Source: Neelides folsomi
Taxonomy: Eukaryota > Arthropoda > Collembola > Neelipleona > Neelidae
Length of the DNA: 64,000 nt
Assembly: GCA_034687125.1 (NCBI GenBank)
Contig: JAQGBZ010000153.1
Location: 1 to 64,000, forward strand
Direction of reading: 5' to 3'
Shown one piece after another: positions 1 to 11,769 of the stretch (its first letter is position 1; every line of letters starts with the position of its first letter). Under the pieces are notes generated by a model. That model was given only the letters and a program-made list of their open reading frames with translations, searched no databases and was not told the DNA's origin. The position numbers and the translations under genes were made by a program.

Positions 1-3000
1 AGGTTTAAGACTAACAATATCAATTCGCACATACATATTCCAAAAAATATCAGAACTTTCCGAGCAACCAGGTATATTGGTCTATTAATTAGAATATTTG
101 TAGTTGAAATACATTTTAAATATTTTAATGTAATGTTATGTTAATTTCAGGGACCGCATACAAAAGTAAGTCTGCAAAATATTCAGAAAATAAATATAAA
201 TTATTTAATGTTTCAGTGTTCTGAAATATTTTTTTAAACATTAGAAATCAACCAAATTCGATTTTTCACAAAAAGGTGTGGCGCCTATAAAGGATTCGGA
301 ATTAAAAGAAATGGCTTATCTTTTTCTGGAAGAAGGTGGAAGAACAGGTAAAAATTTTTTATATGTGCATATTAACTAATTTATTTTAATAATTGGTCAT
401 TGTATTTCGTAATTAAGGATCAATATTTCCACACAATGTTGTTCTTGCCATTTTGGGTGAAGATTTCGCATATCAAACTAAACTGTATTGGGACACAAAC
501 TACCAAAATTACAAGAAACTGTTTAAATACATTAACGATCACAAAGAGTTATTCAATGGAGTTGAAGTGGAGTTTGGAACCGTTGCAAGCTATTTTAAAG
601 TAAGCATTCATTAGCCGCAAGATTTAGAAAGCTATATAGAGATTTTTTCCCTTACACCTTACAAGAATGCATAATGATTTATTTTTTGAGTTCTCTTCAG
701 CATTGCTTCTTTTTTTCCAATTTATTACATTTCTGTAATTTTGTACACTGAAATTTTTTAGGCAATTGAAGATAGAAATCCAAGTCTGAATACTTTCATA
801 GGAGACTTTTTCACTTATAGCGATGTTGTTGATCCAGACCAAAGGGCAGCATATTGGTCTGGATATTTTTCAACTCGCCCTTTTTGGTAATATATTAATA
901 AATATATAATATTAGATAAAATATATTGTAAAAAATAAAAAATATTATAATATAATATAAACTGATAATTAAATCTTATAGGAAAAAACTTTACAGAGAA
1001 GCTGAAAATATTTTACGAAGTGCTGAGATCCTTTTTTCATTTGCACATTCATCAAATCGTTTTCAAGATGAGGTTATATATTTTTTTAACCAAAATGAAA
1101 TATTTATTGGCTACCAATTAAAATGTTTAAAATTGATACTAGAATGAATCCAGTAATTTATATAAAAAATTATGTGCGTCGAGAAAGCTTCATGGTTTAT
1201 TTGCTCATCATGATGGAAGTCCAGGAGTTTCAGATAGGCATGTTATGCAAGATTATGGAAATAAACTATTGAAAGCTATTGAGCTTTCTTCTTTTGTACA
1301 AAAGACTTCCACTGAAAAACTTCTTAATATTAATTCAGAAAATTTGATAAATTATCAAAAATATTCAACAAGAATGGAACCCAATATTCATTATTTTTCT
1401 TCTATTAAATTTGATGAAAAAGCTGAAAGGGATCAAAAGGAAATCGTTATTTTCAATCCTCTTGGTTGGGAAACAAATCAAGTGATTAGAATTGTCGTTT
1501 CTACTAATGACACTATTACACTATTTGATCCAAATCAAAATACTATAAATTTTCAAGTATGAATAAAATAAAATTTATTTAAAATGTATTAATTAATAGG
1601 AATTAATTGTTATCAATTTTTTTTAAATTTTCCAGCTCAATCCTGTTTATAAACTTAACGAAGTCGGAGGGATTGAAATATCAAATTCACATTTTGAATT
1701 AATTTTCTTAGCAAAACTTTTACCACTTTCACTGTCAGTATTCACAATTGAAACGACTAAAAACAATATAGAGGAAAGTTTTACAAGAAAAGCCAAAATA
1801 TATTTTACGAATGAAAAAGGGAATGAAATAAACAAGAGTCATTTTGAAATCATCCCATTAGATGTTAGCTAATTACTTCTCAATTTTTTAATTTAATTTA
1901 ATTTTAATTTTACTAAAAATTTAAAAATATTATTATATAATTTTATAGATATATTTTTTTTACTATTTCTCATTGTTTTTATTGTTTTTATTATTTTTAT
2001 TAGTTAATTTAATTTTAAATAATGTTATTTATTTGATTGTAGAAATTAAATGGAGAATTACAACTTGAAAATGATAAAATGAAAATCACATTTGACAAAA
2101 ATACGGGCTTCTTAAAATATATCACCGTCCAATCACACGAGCAGCCAAATAATCAAATTAATCTTGAAACGGATATTTCTTTTGGTGGCTATGCTTCTGT
2201 CGATCATCACAGTGGACCTTATTTATTTAGGCCAAAGGTTGGTGAAAATATCAAGGTATAATTATTTTACTTACCATAATAAGTATACTGATAAATACTT
2301 AAATATTACCTCCCCTATATCAGTATTTTTATATAAAATTATTATGGACTTGCTCTTGATCCAATATTATTATTTTTGTAATTTAGTTTCCGCTCGAGAA
2401 AAAACCTAAAAGCATTTTATTGGTGCTTGGCTCAATTGTATCAACTCTGGTTGTTAAATATGATTCTATTGAACATCAAATTGAAATCGTCAACTCAGAA
2501 AAGAAACTTAACGAGGCAATTTACATCAAAAATACAGTCAATACAAATTCACAAAATGGCGAATTTTTCATGCGGATTGACACGGAACTTGAAAGTAAAA
2601 CAACGATAATTCAAAAAAACAAAACTCTCTTCACACCGACTTTCTTCACCGACCAAAACGGATTCACATTTGAGAAACGTATTAAAATAGAAGAGATTGG
2701 AATTGAAGGGAATTATTATCCAATCACATCTCTTGCCTTTATTGAAGATATCAAGCGAAATCTCCGATTATCTCTTTTGGTCGACAGATCACATGGAGCT
2801 TCCTCTTATGAAAATGGGAGACTTGAAGTGATGATTGAAAGAAGAGTTCCATATGATGATGATCGAGGAATTGGACAAGGAGTTACAGACCAAAGAGAAA
2901 CAATTTCGAATTATGTTCTCACACTAGAGCAAATTAATTTAGAAAAAGAAGTTCAAGCCGAAGTTGTAAGTCCAACCCTTCATGTGCATCATTTAGCTCA

Positions 3001-3502
3001 ACAGCTCAATTACCCACCGACCATTTTCTTCATGGCACAAACCGCCAATAAAATAGAATTTGAAAGTTCCTCAAATAAAGCTACCACTTTGTTTAATTAT
3101 GGTTTAAAAGAAGATGCACATTTATTAGCGTTTAGAACAATGAGTGCAGAAGGGGGCTACGATTCAATACCAAGTAAATATGTTCTTACATTAATTCACA
3201 AACTGGGTTTTGAGTGCGAATTTCCAGATTTGTGTTTTGATGCAAATGGAACTGATGATGAGAATTTGATTGAGAATGAAGATCGAAATTGTAAACCTTC
3301 GAATATGTGTTTTGAACAGAATGATGAAATTTTTAATTATCAAACAAGCTTCAATCCTATGTTAAAATTATTTTCAATAATTCCTACTGAATTAACTGGG
3401 TTGAATAGAAAGGGAAATGAAGCTAATGACTTTTCATCTCTTTATCAAATTAAAACAAATAAATATGAAATTAAAAGTTTTATTGCAACATTTTCAGATT
3501 AA
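1..3502 (+). CDS. Golgi-type class II alpha-mannosidase (GH38), 3' part, partial
   Basis: Family role: GH38 Golgi mannosidase II trims two mannoses from N-glycans in the Golgi lumen using a zinc-dependent site. Clear exons are 245-347, 418-599, 762-886, 982-1072, 1143-1556, 1636-1863, 2043-2255 and 2387-3502; all phases join and the stop is at 3500-3502. Seen: FDF after a PHT-like peptide, LGEDFAYQTKLYWD, YWSGYFSTRPF, AHHDG then DYG, HHSGPYLF, and YDDDRGIGQGVTDQRE, which is the Golgi rather than the lysosomal signature. The nucleophile and the first zinc ligands lie off the left edge. The zinc histidine of the HHD motif is kept, but the usual ITGT that follows is replaced by SPGV. Exons left of 245 are doubtful: 151-165 (GPHTK) and 54-71 would be micro-exons. 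A slower-evolving paralogue is possible elsewhere. The gene is convergent with the mARC gene 208 bp downstream. Confidence 0.85.
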
Positions 3503-3710
3503 TGACTAATTACATAGCCAATTACCTATGTAGAGGGGTTTTTACCATTAGTGTATTCGATTTTAATGTTTATTTTATTTAAATAGTAATTTTGTGATAA
3601 TAAACTAATTCTAAACTAACATTAAGTAATTCTATCAATTAGATAACACCATTATCTATTTTTTATTTAAATGAATAAATGAAAACAACAAAGTATTTGT
3701 ATGAAGATGT

Positions 3711-5212
3711 TTATAAAGCTGCAGCATAAACTGGATCTCCAACACGAATGATTGGATTATTTTTTAAATCTCCATAAAGTCCCAATTGGGTTCCAAGAAC
3801 TCCTTGATTTTTCACCAAAGCATTTACCTTTTCATTTCCGACCTTTCGTTTCATTCTAAAAAATATCAATGCATTTTCATTAAATTTAAATTAAAATATT
3901 AGAAACTATAAATCACCTTTAATTTAGTCATTCTTACCCAGTCAATGTTTTGAGCGGTTCTCCTTCTTCATTAAATTCACCAGTTTCAGGAATGACGGTT
4001 GTCAGTTTGCATCTTTAAATATTAAATAATTAAATTAATAATAAATAAATCTTTAAATAATGTAAACATTGGTTTAAAAAATGAAAGGAACTTAATAAAC
4101 TTTAATTTTAATGATTTTCAAAACCTTGTGCATGGCTTTGCCATTTTGAACGTTGCACTTTCTTCTCCTTGCCCAATTCTCACAAATGTCCAAAAATCTT
4201 CAGCAAAGGGTTCAGGAATTCCTTTTATCATAATGCTTGGACGGAAACTTTTATGAGTCACTGGGCTTTTCAATTGAGTGTTCAATTCACTGATGGATTC
4301 TTCTGCCATTAACATGTATGAAGTTTGGTCATGAAAAGCACCCTATGAAAATTCAAAATTTAAATTCATATTTGAATTATATGTATTTTTTCTTTATAAG
4401 CTTAAAAGGTATTTTAATTATAATGTGAATAAAGATTGAAAATATTTAATTACTTTATCAGTTGGAACAAATGTAGGAAACTTTTTTTGTAGAGCATTCA
4501 TAGGCCGTTGTGTTTTATCTGTAATGGAATGATAGTAAAGTCTCAATCCTTTCTTTTCAAGAAATTCATCCAACCATTTCCCAACCTCGTCCCCGCAATC
4601 CAATGCGTGTGCAACATGATCATCAAAAATTCTGCAAACCGTTAAAATCATCTTTTACATCTTTTCATCTAAAGATTAATAACACACACTTTTATTAATA
4701 TAGATTTAAAATTTCTACCTGCAAGATCTTCGATTTTCTGGAGTATCTTTTGGGTAAGTGAACGTGACGGGCTGTTTCCCTTCTGCTTTCAATGTGAGGG
4801 TATCTCTTGAATTCATTACGCTTACAAGAGACATTCTTGGGATGGTTCTCTGCGTTTGAAAAACTGATCTTGAATCAACAACCAAAAATGTTCTGTCTCG
4901 GAGAAACTCATTATCAGTCGCTGAAATCAACACCAATTAATTTTACATAATGTCACGTTTATTAAATGTAATTTTTCATTTTTGAGTTTACCTACCTTTA
5001 AGTCCAATTATAGTTGCAACAGCTTCATCAATGCTGATCCCTTGAAGGGATTTTACTGGATAAATGATCAACTCACTAATAGTTCCAACCCGGATCCATT
5101 TTTCTGGTTTTTCTTCATTTTTACTTGAACCACCGATGATTTTGCTTGCTCCATAACCTGTAGCAGCCGCAGCCGAAAGGCCGGCAATAATTTTCCATGT
5201 ATTTTCGCTCAT
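3711..5212 (-). CDS. MOSC-domain mitochondrial amidoxime-reducing component (mARC)
   Basis: Family role: mARC is a molybdenum-cofactor enzyme of the mitochondrial outer membrane that reduces N-hydroxylated substrates with cytochrome b5 and its reductase. Six exons (4996-5212, 4719-4920, 4454-4631, 4125-4342, 3938-4012, 3711-3855) give 344 aa, close to the usual 335-340. The N-terminus (IIAGLSAAAATGYGASKII) is a plausible membrane-targeting segment. The MOSC_N beta-barrel part reads ELIIYPVKSLQGI, and the MOSC core has SFRPSIMI and KPCTRCKLTTVIPETG. Cys270 and Cys273 match the conserved CxxC, of which the second is the Mo ligand in human mARC1. The C-terminus has the expected VGDPVYAA. The start is the first ATG, followed by the hydrophobic segment. 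It is convergent with the mannosidase gene. Nothing looks broken. Confidence 0.9.
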
Positions 5213-6283
5213 TTTATGATTACAAACTCAAAGTTTTGGAAGTGGTTTTAGTATAATATTAAAGAGTTGATTTAAACCAATGCTAAATGCGTTGTTTATT
5301 AGTCAAACTTATATAAAAAGTTTTGAACAAGTTCCAAATTGATTAAAGTGTCAACTGGGAAGACCCTGATAGTTGAATGAGCTCAAAGTAAAGTATCGAT
5401 AAAAGATTATCTAGCTTTAATGTGTAAGTTGATAAGGTAAGAAGAAATAACCTTGACTGGAACACTGGAAGATCTCCGAAATAAAATTGCCTCTAGCTAT
5501 TGCAAGCTACAATAACAAAATTCCTCTTTATAACTACAGACACTATACATGTAGTTAGGTTTAACTCTAGTATTTAAAGGAAGCTTTTATAAGCAAATCC
5601 TTTATATGGTTGTCCTATAATACAGATAGGTATGATAATGAATATTTCGAAATTAATCATTATTTACTGCTTCATTGGTCACACTTTCTACATAATTATG
5701 TAAGGATGGGTCATATACCTAGAGTACTTCTTATAAGTAGTTAGTATTACATGATTTAAATACTACATATTGTACACAAGTAGTTCACGTATAAATTATA
5801 TGATTGAAAATAATTTATTATTATTTATTATGAATAATATGGCCAACTTTTTTTAGCCAAAAGGTCGCCAAAATGCCAAAAAACTTTCTCCATTGCCAAA
5901 TACGCCAATAACTTTCAAAAAAGTAGGCCGAATAATATCAAATGAATCAAATATATATAGCAAAGGCAATTCATTTTATTGTATTTAATAGTAAAATATA
6001 TTTTTAAATTTATCTGAATACTCATAAGTGGGATTGGAAAAGTTTATCAACTCTGAAACTTTCCTTAGATTGATAAAAAGAATACATTAATTTCGCTTAA
6101 CTGTAGTACTATAGGTACTGTCAATGAAAGCACTATATCAAAGTAATATGTTTACTAAATACGATACGATTAGTCACAGTCACTTAAAATTATTCACTCT
6201 TTACAAATTAACCGATATTTTTCTTTAACTAAAACTAAAGAGTAATCAAATCATCAAAACAATGTTGTTATAATTAAAGTGTA
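5213..6283. other. intergenic, no gene seen
   Basis: About 1.07 kb of AT-rich sequence upstream of the mARC start. I see no exon chain, only scattered short ORFs. A GCCAAA-rich patch lies near 5840-5930. The left part must hold the mARC promoter, but no TATA box or other element stands out. Confidence 0.5.
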
Positions 6284-6395
6284 ATCCCTTCACCATATTT
6301 ACGGGACCGCTATTTCACATATAAATAACTTCTTTATTAATTAACAAATTGTCATGAAATTTGAACCTAATATGTATAATTTTATGTAGTTTAAG
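6284..6395. repeat. left terminal inverted repeat of the mariner-like relic
   Basis: Pairs with 6737-6846 in inverse orientation. The shared blocks include the CCCTTCACCATATTTA end, TCATGAAATTTGAACC, and the inner end ATGTAGTTTAAG. Confidence 0.8.
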
Positions 6396-6736
6396 ACAAA
6401 AAAGCTTGGGTATCAAAAGTCGACCCATCAGCTTCGATGCACTTATTGAGTCACGGTCGCCAATCGTCAATCGCGAGTGGATTATCTTCATTGGAAATAT
6501 TTTCCATCCTCTATTATTTAATTTGGTTTCGCATTGAATTTTGCTCCTATTTGGTACCATATTTTTAGTTGTCTAATGGATTTAGGTCAGAACTGGAGGC
6601 TGGCCATTTGATATAGGTAAAATCATAACCAACTCTATGAATGATTCATATAGTGAAAAAGGCTGCGATTGATGTTTGGTGATATCGACTCAAGAAGTGC
6701 ATTTAAGCCAACCTTTGACACCCAACATTTTTTCCC

Positions 6737-6846
6737 CTTAAACTACATGATATTCTACATATTGGGTTCAAATTTCATGAAAATTGGTTGATTAATAAAA
6801 AGTTACTTACACGACAAAAGAGGTCTCATAAATATGGTGAAGGGAT
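6737..6846. repeat. right terminal inverted repeat of the mariner-like relic
   Basis: Inverse partner of 6284-6395, diverged by scattered substitutions. It begins CTTAAACTACATGAT and ends TAAATATGGTGAAGGGAT. Confidence 0.8.
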
Positions 6847-7094
6847 CAAAACCATACAATATTTTTATTCTACGTATAATAATATATTTTATAACAGCTT
6901 ATTGAACTTAGGAATATTTCCCTTTGTGAAGAGATGAACAGATGCAATTTAAGCTTGTGAATAATATTATTAAGCTCTTTATTCTTATTTTACATATTTC
7001 TAATACACTAGTGATATTAAATAATAAAAATGAGTATTAAAAATATGGATCATATTTTGTGTAAAATCACCACCAGCATTTGTGTAATTTCTAA

Positions 7095-8564
7095 TTAATT
7101 ATCAGGTTCAACATAGCACTCAAAAATGTCTGCAGATGCAGCAAGAACTTTAGGCGTCAAAACGCTAAATCATAGAAAATAATTGATATACATTACATAA
7201 ATATTATGCTTTTACATGACTCAGCATTGGAATGAATATATTTTTAACAGTAGTGAACTCAAAAATTTAATTACCTTGTCAGTCCTCCCACAAGTTGAAT
7301 AACTCCTGGAATGTAAACATATTGTTTATTTCTCCTGAATCCGTCAATAATTTTCTTTGCGGCGATTTCAGGATCCGTCAATGGAATCAATGAAGGAAAT
7401 CTGTATTAATTAAAAAATATAAGATTTTTTGAATTTTTATATAACGCTTGCCTATAACTAATCCTACATTGGTTATTTAATCGGTCCATTTTTGTCACCC
7501 AACATATATTATAAGTGCCTGGAATGGACCGATTAAATAACCAGGCTGTACATGTATCAAAATAATTGAATTTTAATTCAATTCACCTTGTGCTGCAATT
7601 AACGTTCTTGACTAAATCAGTATTGCAAACATAGGGATAAATAGTTGTGAAATTGATATTTGGCTTTTTCGCATAATGTCTGAATTCTTCTTTGAGAGCT
7701 TCAATATAGCCATGAACTGCAAACTTTGTTCCGCAATAGGGCACCAAATTCCTTGTAGGAATCAAACCAGCAGCGGAACAAAGTGTTACAATGTGACCGG
7801 AATCTCTTTCAATCATCTTGGGAAGAACTTCCCTTAAGATCCAAAAATGAGCAAATACATTCACTTGGAATGATCGTTCCAACTCTCGTGGATTATGACT
7901 GAGAAATTTGTGACATGGCATGATTCCAGCATTGTTGATTACAATCGTAACTTCGCCAACGTCTCTACGAACCTGAAGTAAAAATTTATAATTAAAAATT
8001 AAAAACAAATAAATCATATATTTAAATTACAGTTACACCATATCTACATTCAGGTAAAGATAGTATTAGGTATTTGTATTATGATTAATTTTAATCTTAA
8101 TTTTGTTTACTTTTGACATAACCGTTTCAACTTGATTTCTGTCAGAAACGTCAATTTCATAAGTGAAAACTTTAGCACCAACTTTTTTCAATTCTTCTCC
8201 AAGTGAGTCATTCCGTTTCTTTTCAATATCCCAGCAAACAATTTTTGCTCCTGAATCTGCCAATTGAAGACATATCTCTCTTCCTATACCATTTGCAGAT
8301 CCAGTAACCTATTGTAAAAATAATAGTTTAAGTCAACATTTTTCTTTTGACTAATTATCATAAATATTTGACGAGAAAACTACTTGTAATAGAATAATGA
8401 CAAGAAATAATAATTACCAAAATGACATCTTGTGCTAAGGATTTTGGCGATTGTGGAAAAATAGATTTAAATAAAGCTTCAGCATATGCGTAAAGTGAGT
8501 AAAAAAATAAAACAATGAGTTCTAAAGCTAGTCCCAATGCTACTGTTATGCTTGTATAGTCCAT
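7095..8564 (-). CDS. membrane-anchored short-chain dehydrogenase/reductase (SDR16C / retinol dehydrogenase-like)
   Basis: Family role: SDR16C-type enzymes oxidise or reduce retinoids, steroids or fatty alcohols with NAD(P) at the ER or lipid droplets. Five exons (8418-8564, 8111-8308, 7587-7972, 7275-7400, 7095-7164) encode 308 aa, the normal family size. An N-terminal hydrophobic segment (about residues 5-25) probably anchors it. The Rossmann motif TGSANGIG is at 51-58 and NNAG at 128-131. The catalytic Ser181 lies in CSAAG, with Tyr194 and Lys198 in YCGTK. An acidic residue (D in VCWDIEK) follows beta-2, favouring NAD over NADP. The substrate cannot be named from sequence. The intron 7401-7586 carries a perfect 21-bp inverted repeat. 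Confidence 0.9.
7470..7543. repeat. perfect 21-bp inverted repeat (hairpin) in an SDR intron
   Basis: Arms 7470-7490 and 7523-7543 are exact reverse complements (TGGTTATTTAATCGGTCCATT), separated by 32 bp. It lies wholly inside the intron 7401-7586. It may be a tiny MITE footprint; as RNA it would form a stable stem. Confidence 0.85.
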
Positions 8565-10066
8565 AATTGGACTTTTATAAAAAATAAACAAAATGTAACT
8601 TATAATAAATTGTTCACCACAATCTTGTGGTTCTTTTGTCAGAGAGCTAATTCCTTGAGAATTGACTAGGTGTGAAGAATCCTTCAAGTTGTACAGAAAT
8701 TTTTGTTGTTTAAAGCTTTTATCAAAATGACATTTGAATAGCCAATAAGTCGCTTAAATTGTAATTAAATATAATAAAAGAGAGAAACAAGATAGAGATG
8801 AAACTGCACAACCTTTGAATTCCAACTGGTTCTGCAGACTGAAGCGTTTTTTGCCCTTTTAACCCCCGGCTATCAGAGCAGATACTTACATTCTTACATA
8901 CTACAAAGTTGGTATTATGTATATGCATATAATATGAACTGCACTGGACCAGAACCTCTAGAATCTTTATCAAATACAAACACACTTTAATTCATATCTC
9001 TTCTCTTTTACTTGTTATCCAACTATATTACATACGCAACATAATCATATGTCTGATATACCCATATACCAACTCAAAGCATTTTCATCTGTTTGGGATT
9101 TTTTAAACCCCAAATTAATATTAGTAGCAAATCACTTATGGAGCTACAATGTAGTTAAATGTATAATGTATGATACCAATGCCGTTCAGTTCAAACACGT
9201 TATAATTTGAACAATTCAATGTGTGAAAAAGTTCTACTCTATTGTGTTTGGCTGCGTGCATTCAATATACAAATACAATAATACCAGCACCTTAAATTAC
9301 AATATGAATTCAACATAGTAAAATGAAAATGACAAAATTGAACAAGTTAAATAAAGAGTAAATACCTCTAACAAAGTTTAATAAAACACAATAACAATAC
9401 AAGCTAGTAATGAAACTTACAACGTGGTTTCATTAACCTTATTTAGATTTACAAAGTTATGTTGTTCATTGTGATATGCTTTATCGCTTTACTTGTTTGT
9501 GTAATAATTAAGAAACGATTAGGTAAATAAGTGAACATGTTAATCCGGAGATCGTGTTGATCCTTCTTGAAAATATTTTGTAAAATATTTTATCTATGTT
9601 ACGATCCAATAAACTTTCAAATCTTGATATTCTTTTCACAAGAAATTATCGTAAATCATCAAATAAAACTATGTAACAAATTATATTTACTGATGAAATG
9701 TTGGTATTACGTACATGGTGCATCGTATTGATAATATCTACAGCTAAAAAATAAATGAATAAAATTCAACTTTAATAAGACACCTTTATTATTTTACCTA
9801 TTGCATTTTACATACGATTTAAGTATTTTATGCCACATTCATTTTTCTCAAAATTCAACAATAAAAACAATACAGATAAATAAATATAATTAGTATTTGT
9901 AATAAATTATGAGCATTGATAATTTCAGACAAAATTCCACCCTTGCCTTATTTGTTGCATTGACACAAATTCGAGATAATTACGTTAGAAGTGGGTAATT
10001 TGATTAATTTATTAATATAATACTATTATATGTTTAATTACAATAAAGAATCGGGTGTATTCATCA
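8565..10066. other. intergenic, SDR upstream region and THEM6 3' flank
   Basis: About 1.5 kb. I see no splice-linked coding exons and no RNA gene. The right end holds the 3' untranslated region of the THEM6-like gene. The rest is low-complexity AT-rich sequence. Confidence 0.5.
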
Positions 10067-11099
10067 TCATCGAGCTTTTTTCATATTAGCACTTGAAATC
10101 TCATTTGATTCAATCCATTTTTTAAGATCTTCTGGCATTTCTGGTTTCTTTACATCAGGGTGAAACTTCTTCAAAACATCTTCAAAATCAATTTTAACGA
10201 TGGCCAACTTAACATACGCCACGGACCTCACAATGTCATCAGACAATGTTACAATTCGTTGGTCCAAATAGAGAAATTTAGAATCCCACCATACTGGTGC
10301 AGTCACAACCTATTTTAAAAAGATAATTTAATTTATTTGGGTAATAAACCTAATGAATAATCACTGAAATATGTTTTATAAGCATTAATAAAGTAATTAT
10401 TTATAACCTTATAGGGAGAAAACAGCATTAACGGAAGCCTGTACCGAATGCTATAATAATACAAAAAGATCCATTCAAATATTTATTCGTAACAGTAAGA
10501 CTCATATTGGGTTTACATACTACATTCATAAATACTGTATATGTAGAATATCTGTATTTATACCATGTTATTCTGTAATATATTTAATATATTAATAACA
10601 TATAACCTGACAGCGGAAACTGGGATCCCTCCCCGTTTCAATATATAATCCAATAGTCCAACTCTCAGTAAGTAATCAAACCTGAAAACAAGAAAATTAA
10701 CTAACTTTATAAAGACTAACTATTTCAATATCTAAAAAAAATAAATAAAAAAATTGATAAGCATCTAACCTTGAAAAATCAAATTCACGCAAAAATCGCG
10801 AATTATTCATGTGGGTGAGCATAAAATCAATGTCCGATAACATGCAAATTCCTGTATAAAGTATAAATAAATATTAGTATTTATTTGATATTGTATTATG
10901 AAGATATTTGATAAAAACATGAGCATTTATTAAATATTTAAAAATAAGACTTACCGTAAATTGAAGCAGGGGTCATGAAGGGAATCTTTTTCTTCAAATA
11001 CTTTGCATGACTGTAAGTAAAAATAACTCGAAGAAAATAATGAACATCGAAGAAAAAGTAAAGGATAATGAGACAAAACACAGCAATGTATAAAAACAT
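10067..11099 (-). CDS. THEM6-like protein (thioesterase/hotdog superfamily)
   Basis: Five exons (10955-11099, 10770-10851, 10607-10681, 10408-10450, 10067-10309) join in frame to 195 aa; human THEM6 is 208 aa. The N-terminus is a membrane or signal segment (MFLYIAVFCLIILYFFFDVHYF). The hotdog core carries SDIDFMLTHMNNSRFLREFDFSR, the best family signature, then RYRLPLMLFSPYKV and WWDSKFLYLDQRIV. The family resembles acyl-CoA thioesterases, but its enzymatic role is not established, so no substrate is assigned. I chose the ATG at 11099; an upstream GTG in the same frame is ignored. It is divergent from the microprotein gene starting at 11310. Confidence 0.85.
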
Positions 11100-11309
11100 T
11101 TTGGTTAATGTGAAAAGCACCGAAATTAAAGAGAATTACTTTGAGATTACTATTAAAGTTAAATGTTTATTGATTTTTAATGACAGAATCAGAAACGGGA
11201 ATGGGAAAACACCGCTGATGCTGCCAGTACAAATCTTTTGCAAATAATTCAAACTTTCTTTCCAGCATCCAGGTTCTCATTAACTGGATTTAAGCAATGA
11301 GTTCAATGT

Positions 11310-11769
11310 ATGGATGAGAAACATAAGGAATGGCAAAATTATAAGGTTGGAAAGTGGAGTAGACAGGTAAGATAACACTGTCTATATTGCACGCATTATA
11401 CACACTGTATTTTAACTTCTTGTACTCTCAGATACCTGTTTTCAAACCACAATGTAGGATGTCCAGGTAAGTAATATATTATACACTACAGTATAGTAGA
11501 TTCGTATATCAAGGCTCAACATTACAGAAACAGGTATTTAAGCTGGTTAAGGAAATTCATCGACCTCAAAGTCAAATGGTAAATGTAAGACTCAACTCAA
11601 ATGTTTCGATTTTCTACATTAATATTTTAAATTTAGCATAGCAGAATGCATTTCGCAATATGACTATACGTATAGAATGCATTTAGGTAATATTAATATT
11701 TTATATAAGAATTATACGCCAACAATTTAATATGTACAAATAGGTAAGAAAAATTGGACAAAAAGATAA
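11310..11769 (+). CDS. unrecognised 72-aa microprotein in five very small exons
   Basis: I do not recognise this protein. Five pieces, 11310-11366, 11432-11466, 11528-11578, 11637-11686 and 11744-11769, are each bounded by GT and AG. All phases agree (0, 2, 2, 1) and they end in TAA. Introns are 57-65 nt. The product begins MDEKHKEWQNYKVGKWSRQ, continues with IPVFKPQCRMSR, YLSWLRKFIDLKVK and CIAECISQYDYTYRMHL, and ends GKKNWTKR. It is very basic and aromatic, with three cysteines including one CX3C, and has no signal peptide or obvious membrane helix. An in-frame TGA just upstream fixes the ATG, and GATAAATAAA overlaps and follows the stop. It sits between divergent THEM6 and convergent TSC1. 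A small mitochondrial or RNA-binding protein is possible, but that is a guess. Confidence 0.6.

Larger units (their letters stand above)
6284..6846 (-). mobile_element. decayed mariner/Tc1-like transposon with long inverted repeats
   Basis: The ends 6284-6395 and 6737-6846 are imperfect inverted repeats of about 110 bp, starting ATCCCTTCACCATATTTA. Between them the minus strand still reads WPASSSDLNPLDN (6568-6606), the third-aspartate region of Tc1/mariner DDE/D transposases. Further on it reads WRP-stop-LNKCIEADGS (about 6419-6463), resembling the mariner C-terminal LxxCIxAxGxxFE. Stops interrupt both stretches and the catalytic N-terminal half is missing, so the copy is dead and internally deleted. 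No clean TA target duplication is visible, probably because of decay. The family is inferred from two short peptides only. Confidence 0.8.

Noticed and set aside
245-3502. Lysosomal alpha-mannosidase instead of Golgi type
   Set aside because: The YDDDRGIGQGVTD segment matches the Golgi class; the lysosomal class has a different sequence after the VMVHRR-like strand.
6315-6560. 81-codon minus-strand ORF inside the mariner relic
   Set aside because: The recognisable transposase peptides are in another frame; this ORF has no similarity to a transposase.
10938-11120. GTG start for the THEM6-like protein seven codons upstream
   Set aside because: The ATG at 11099 directly precedes the hydrophobic leader and eukaryotic initiation at GTG is rare.
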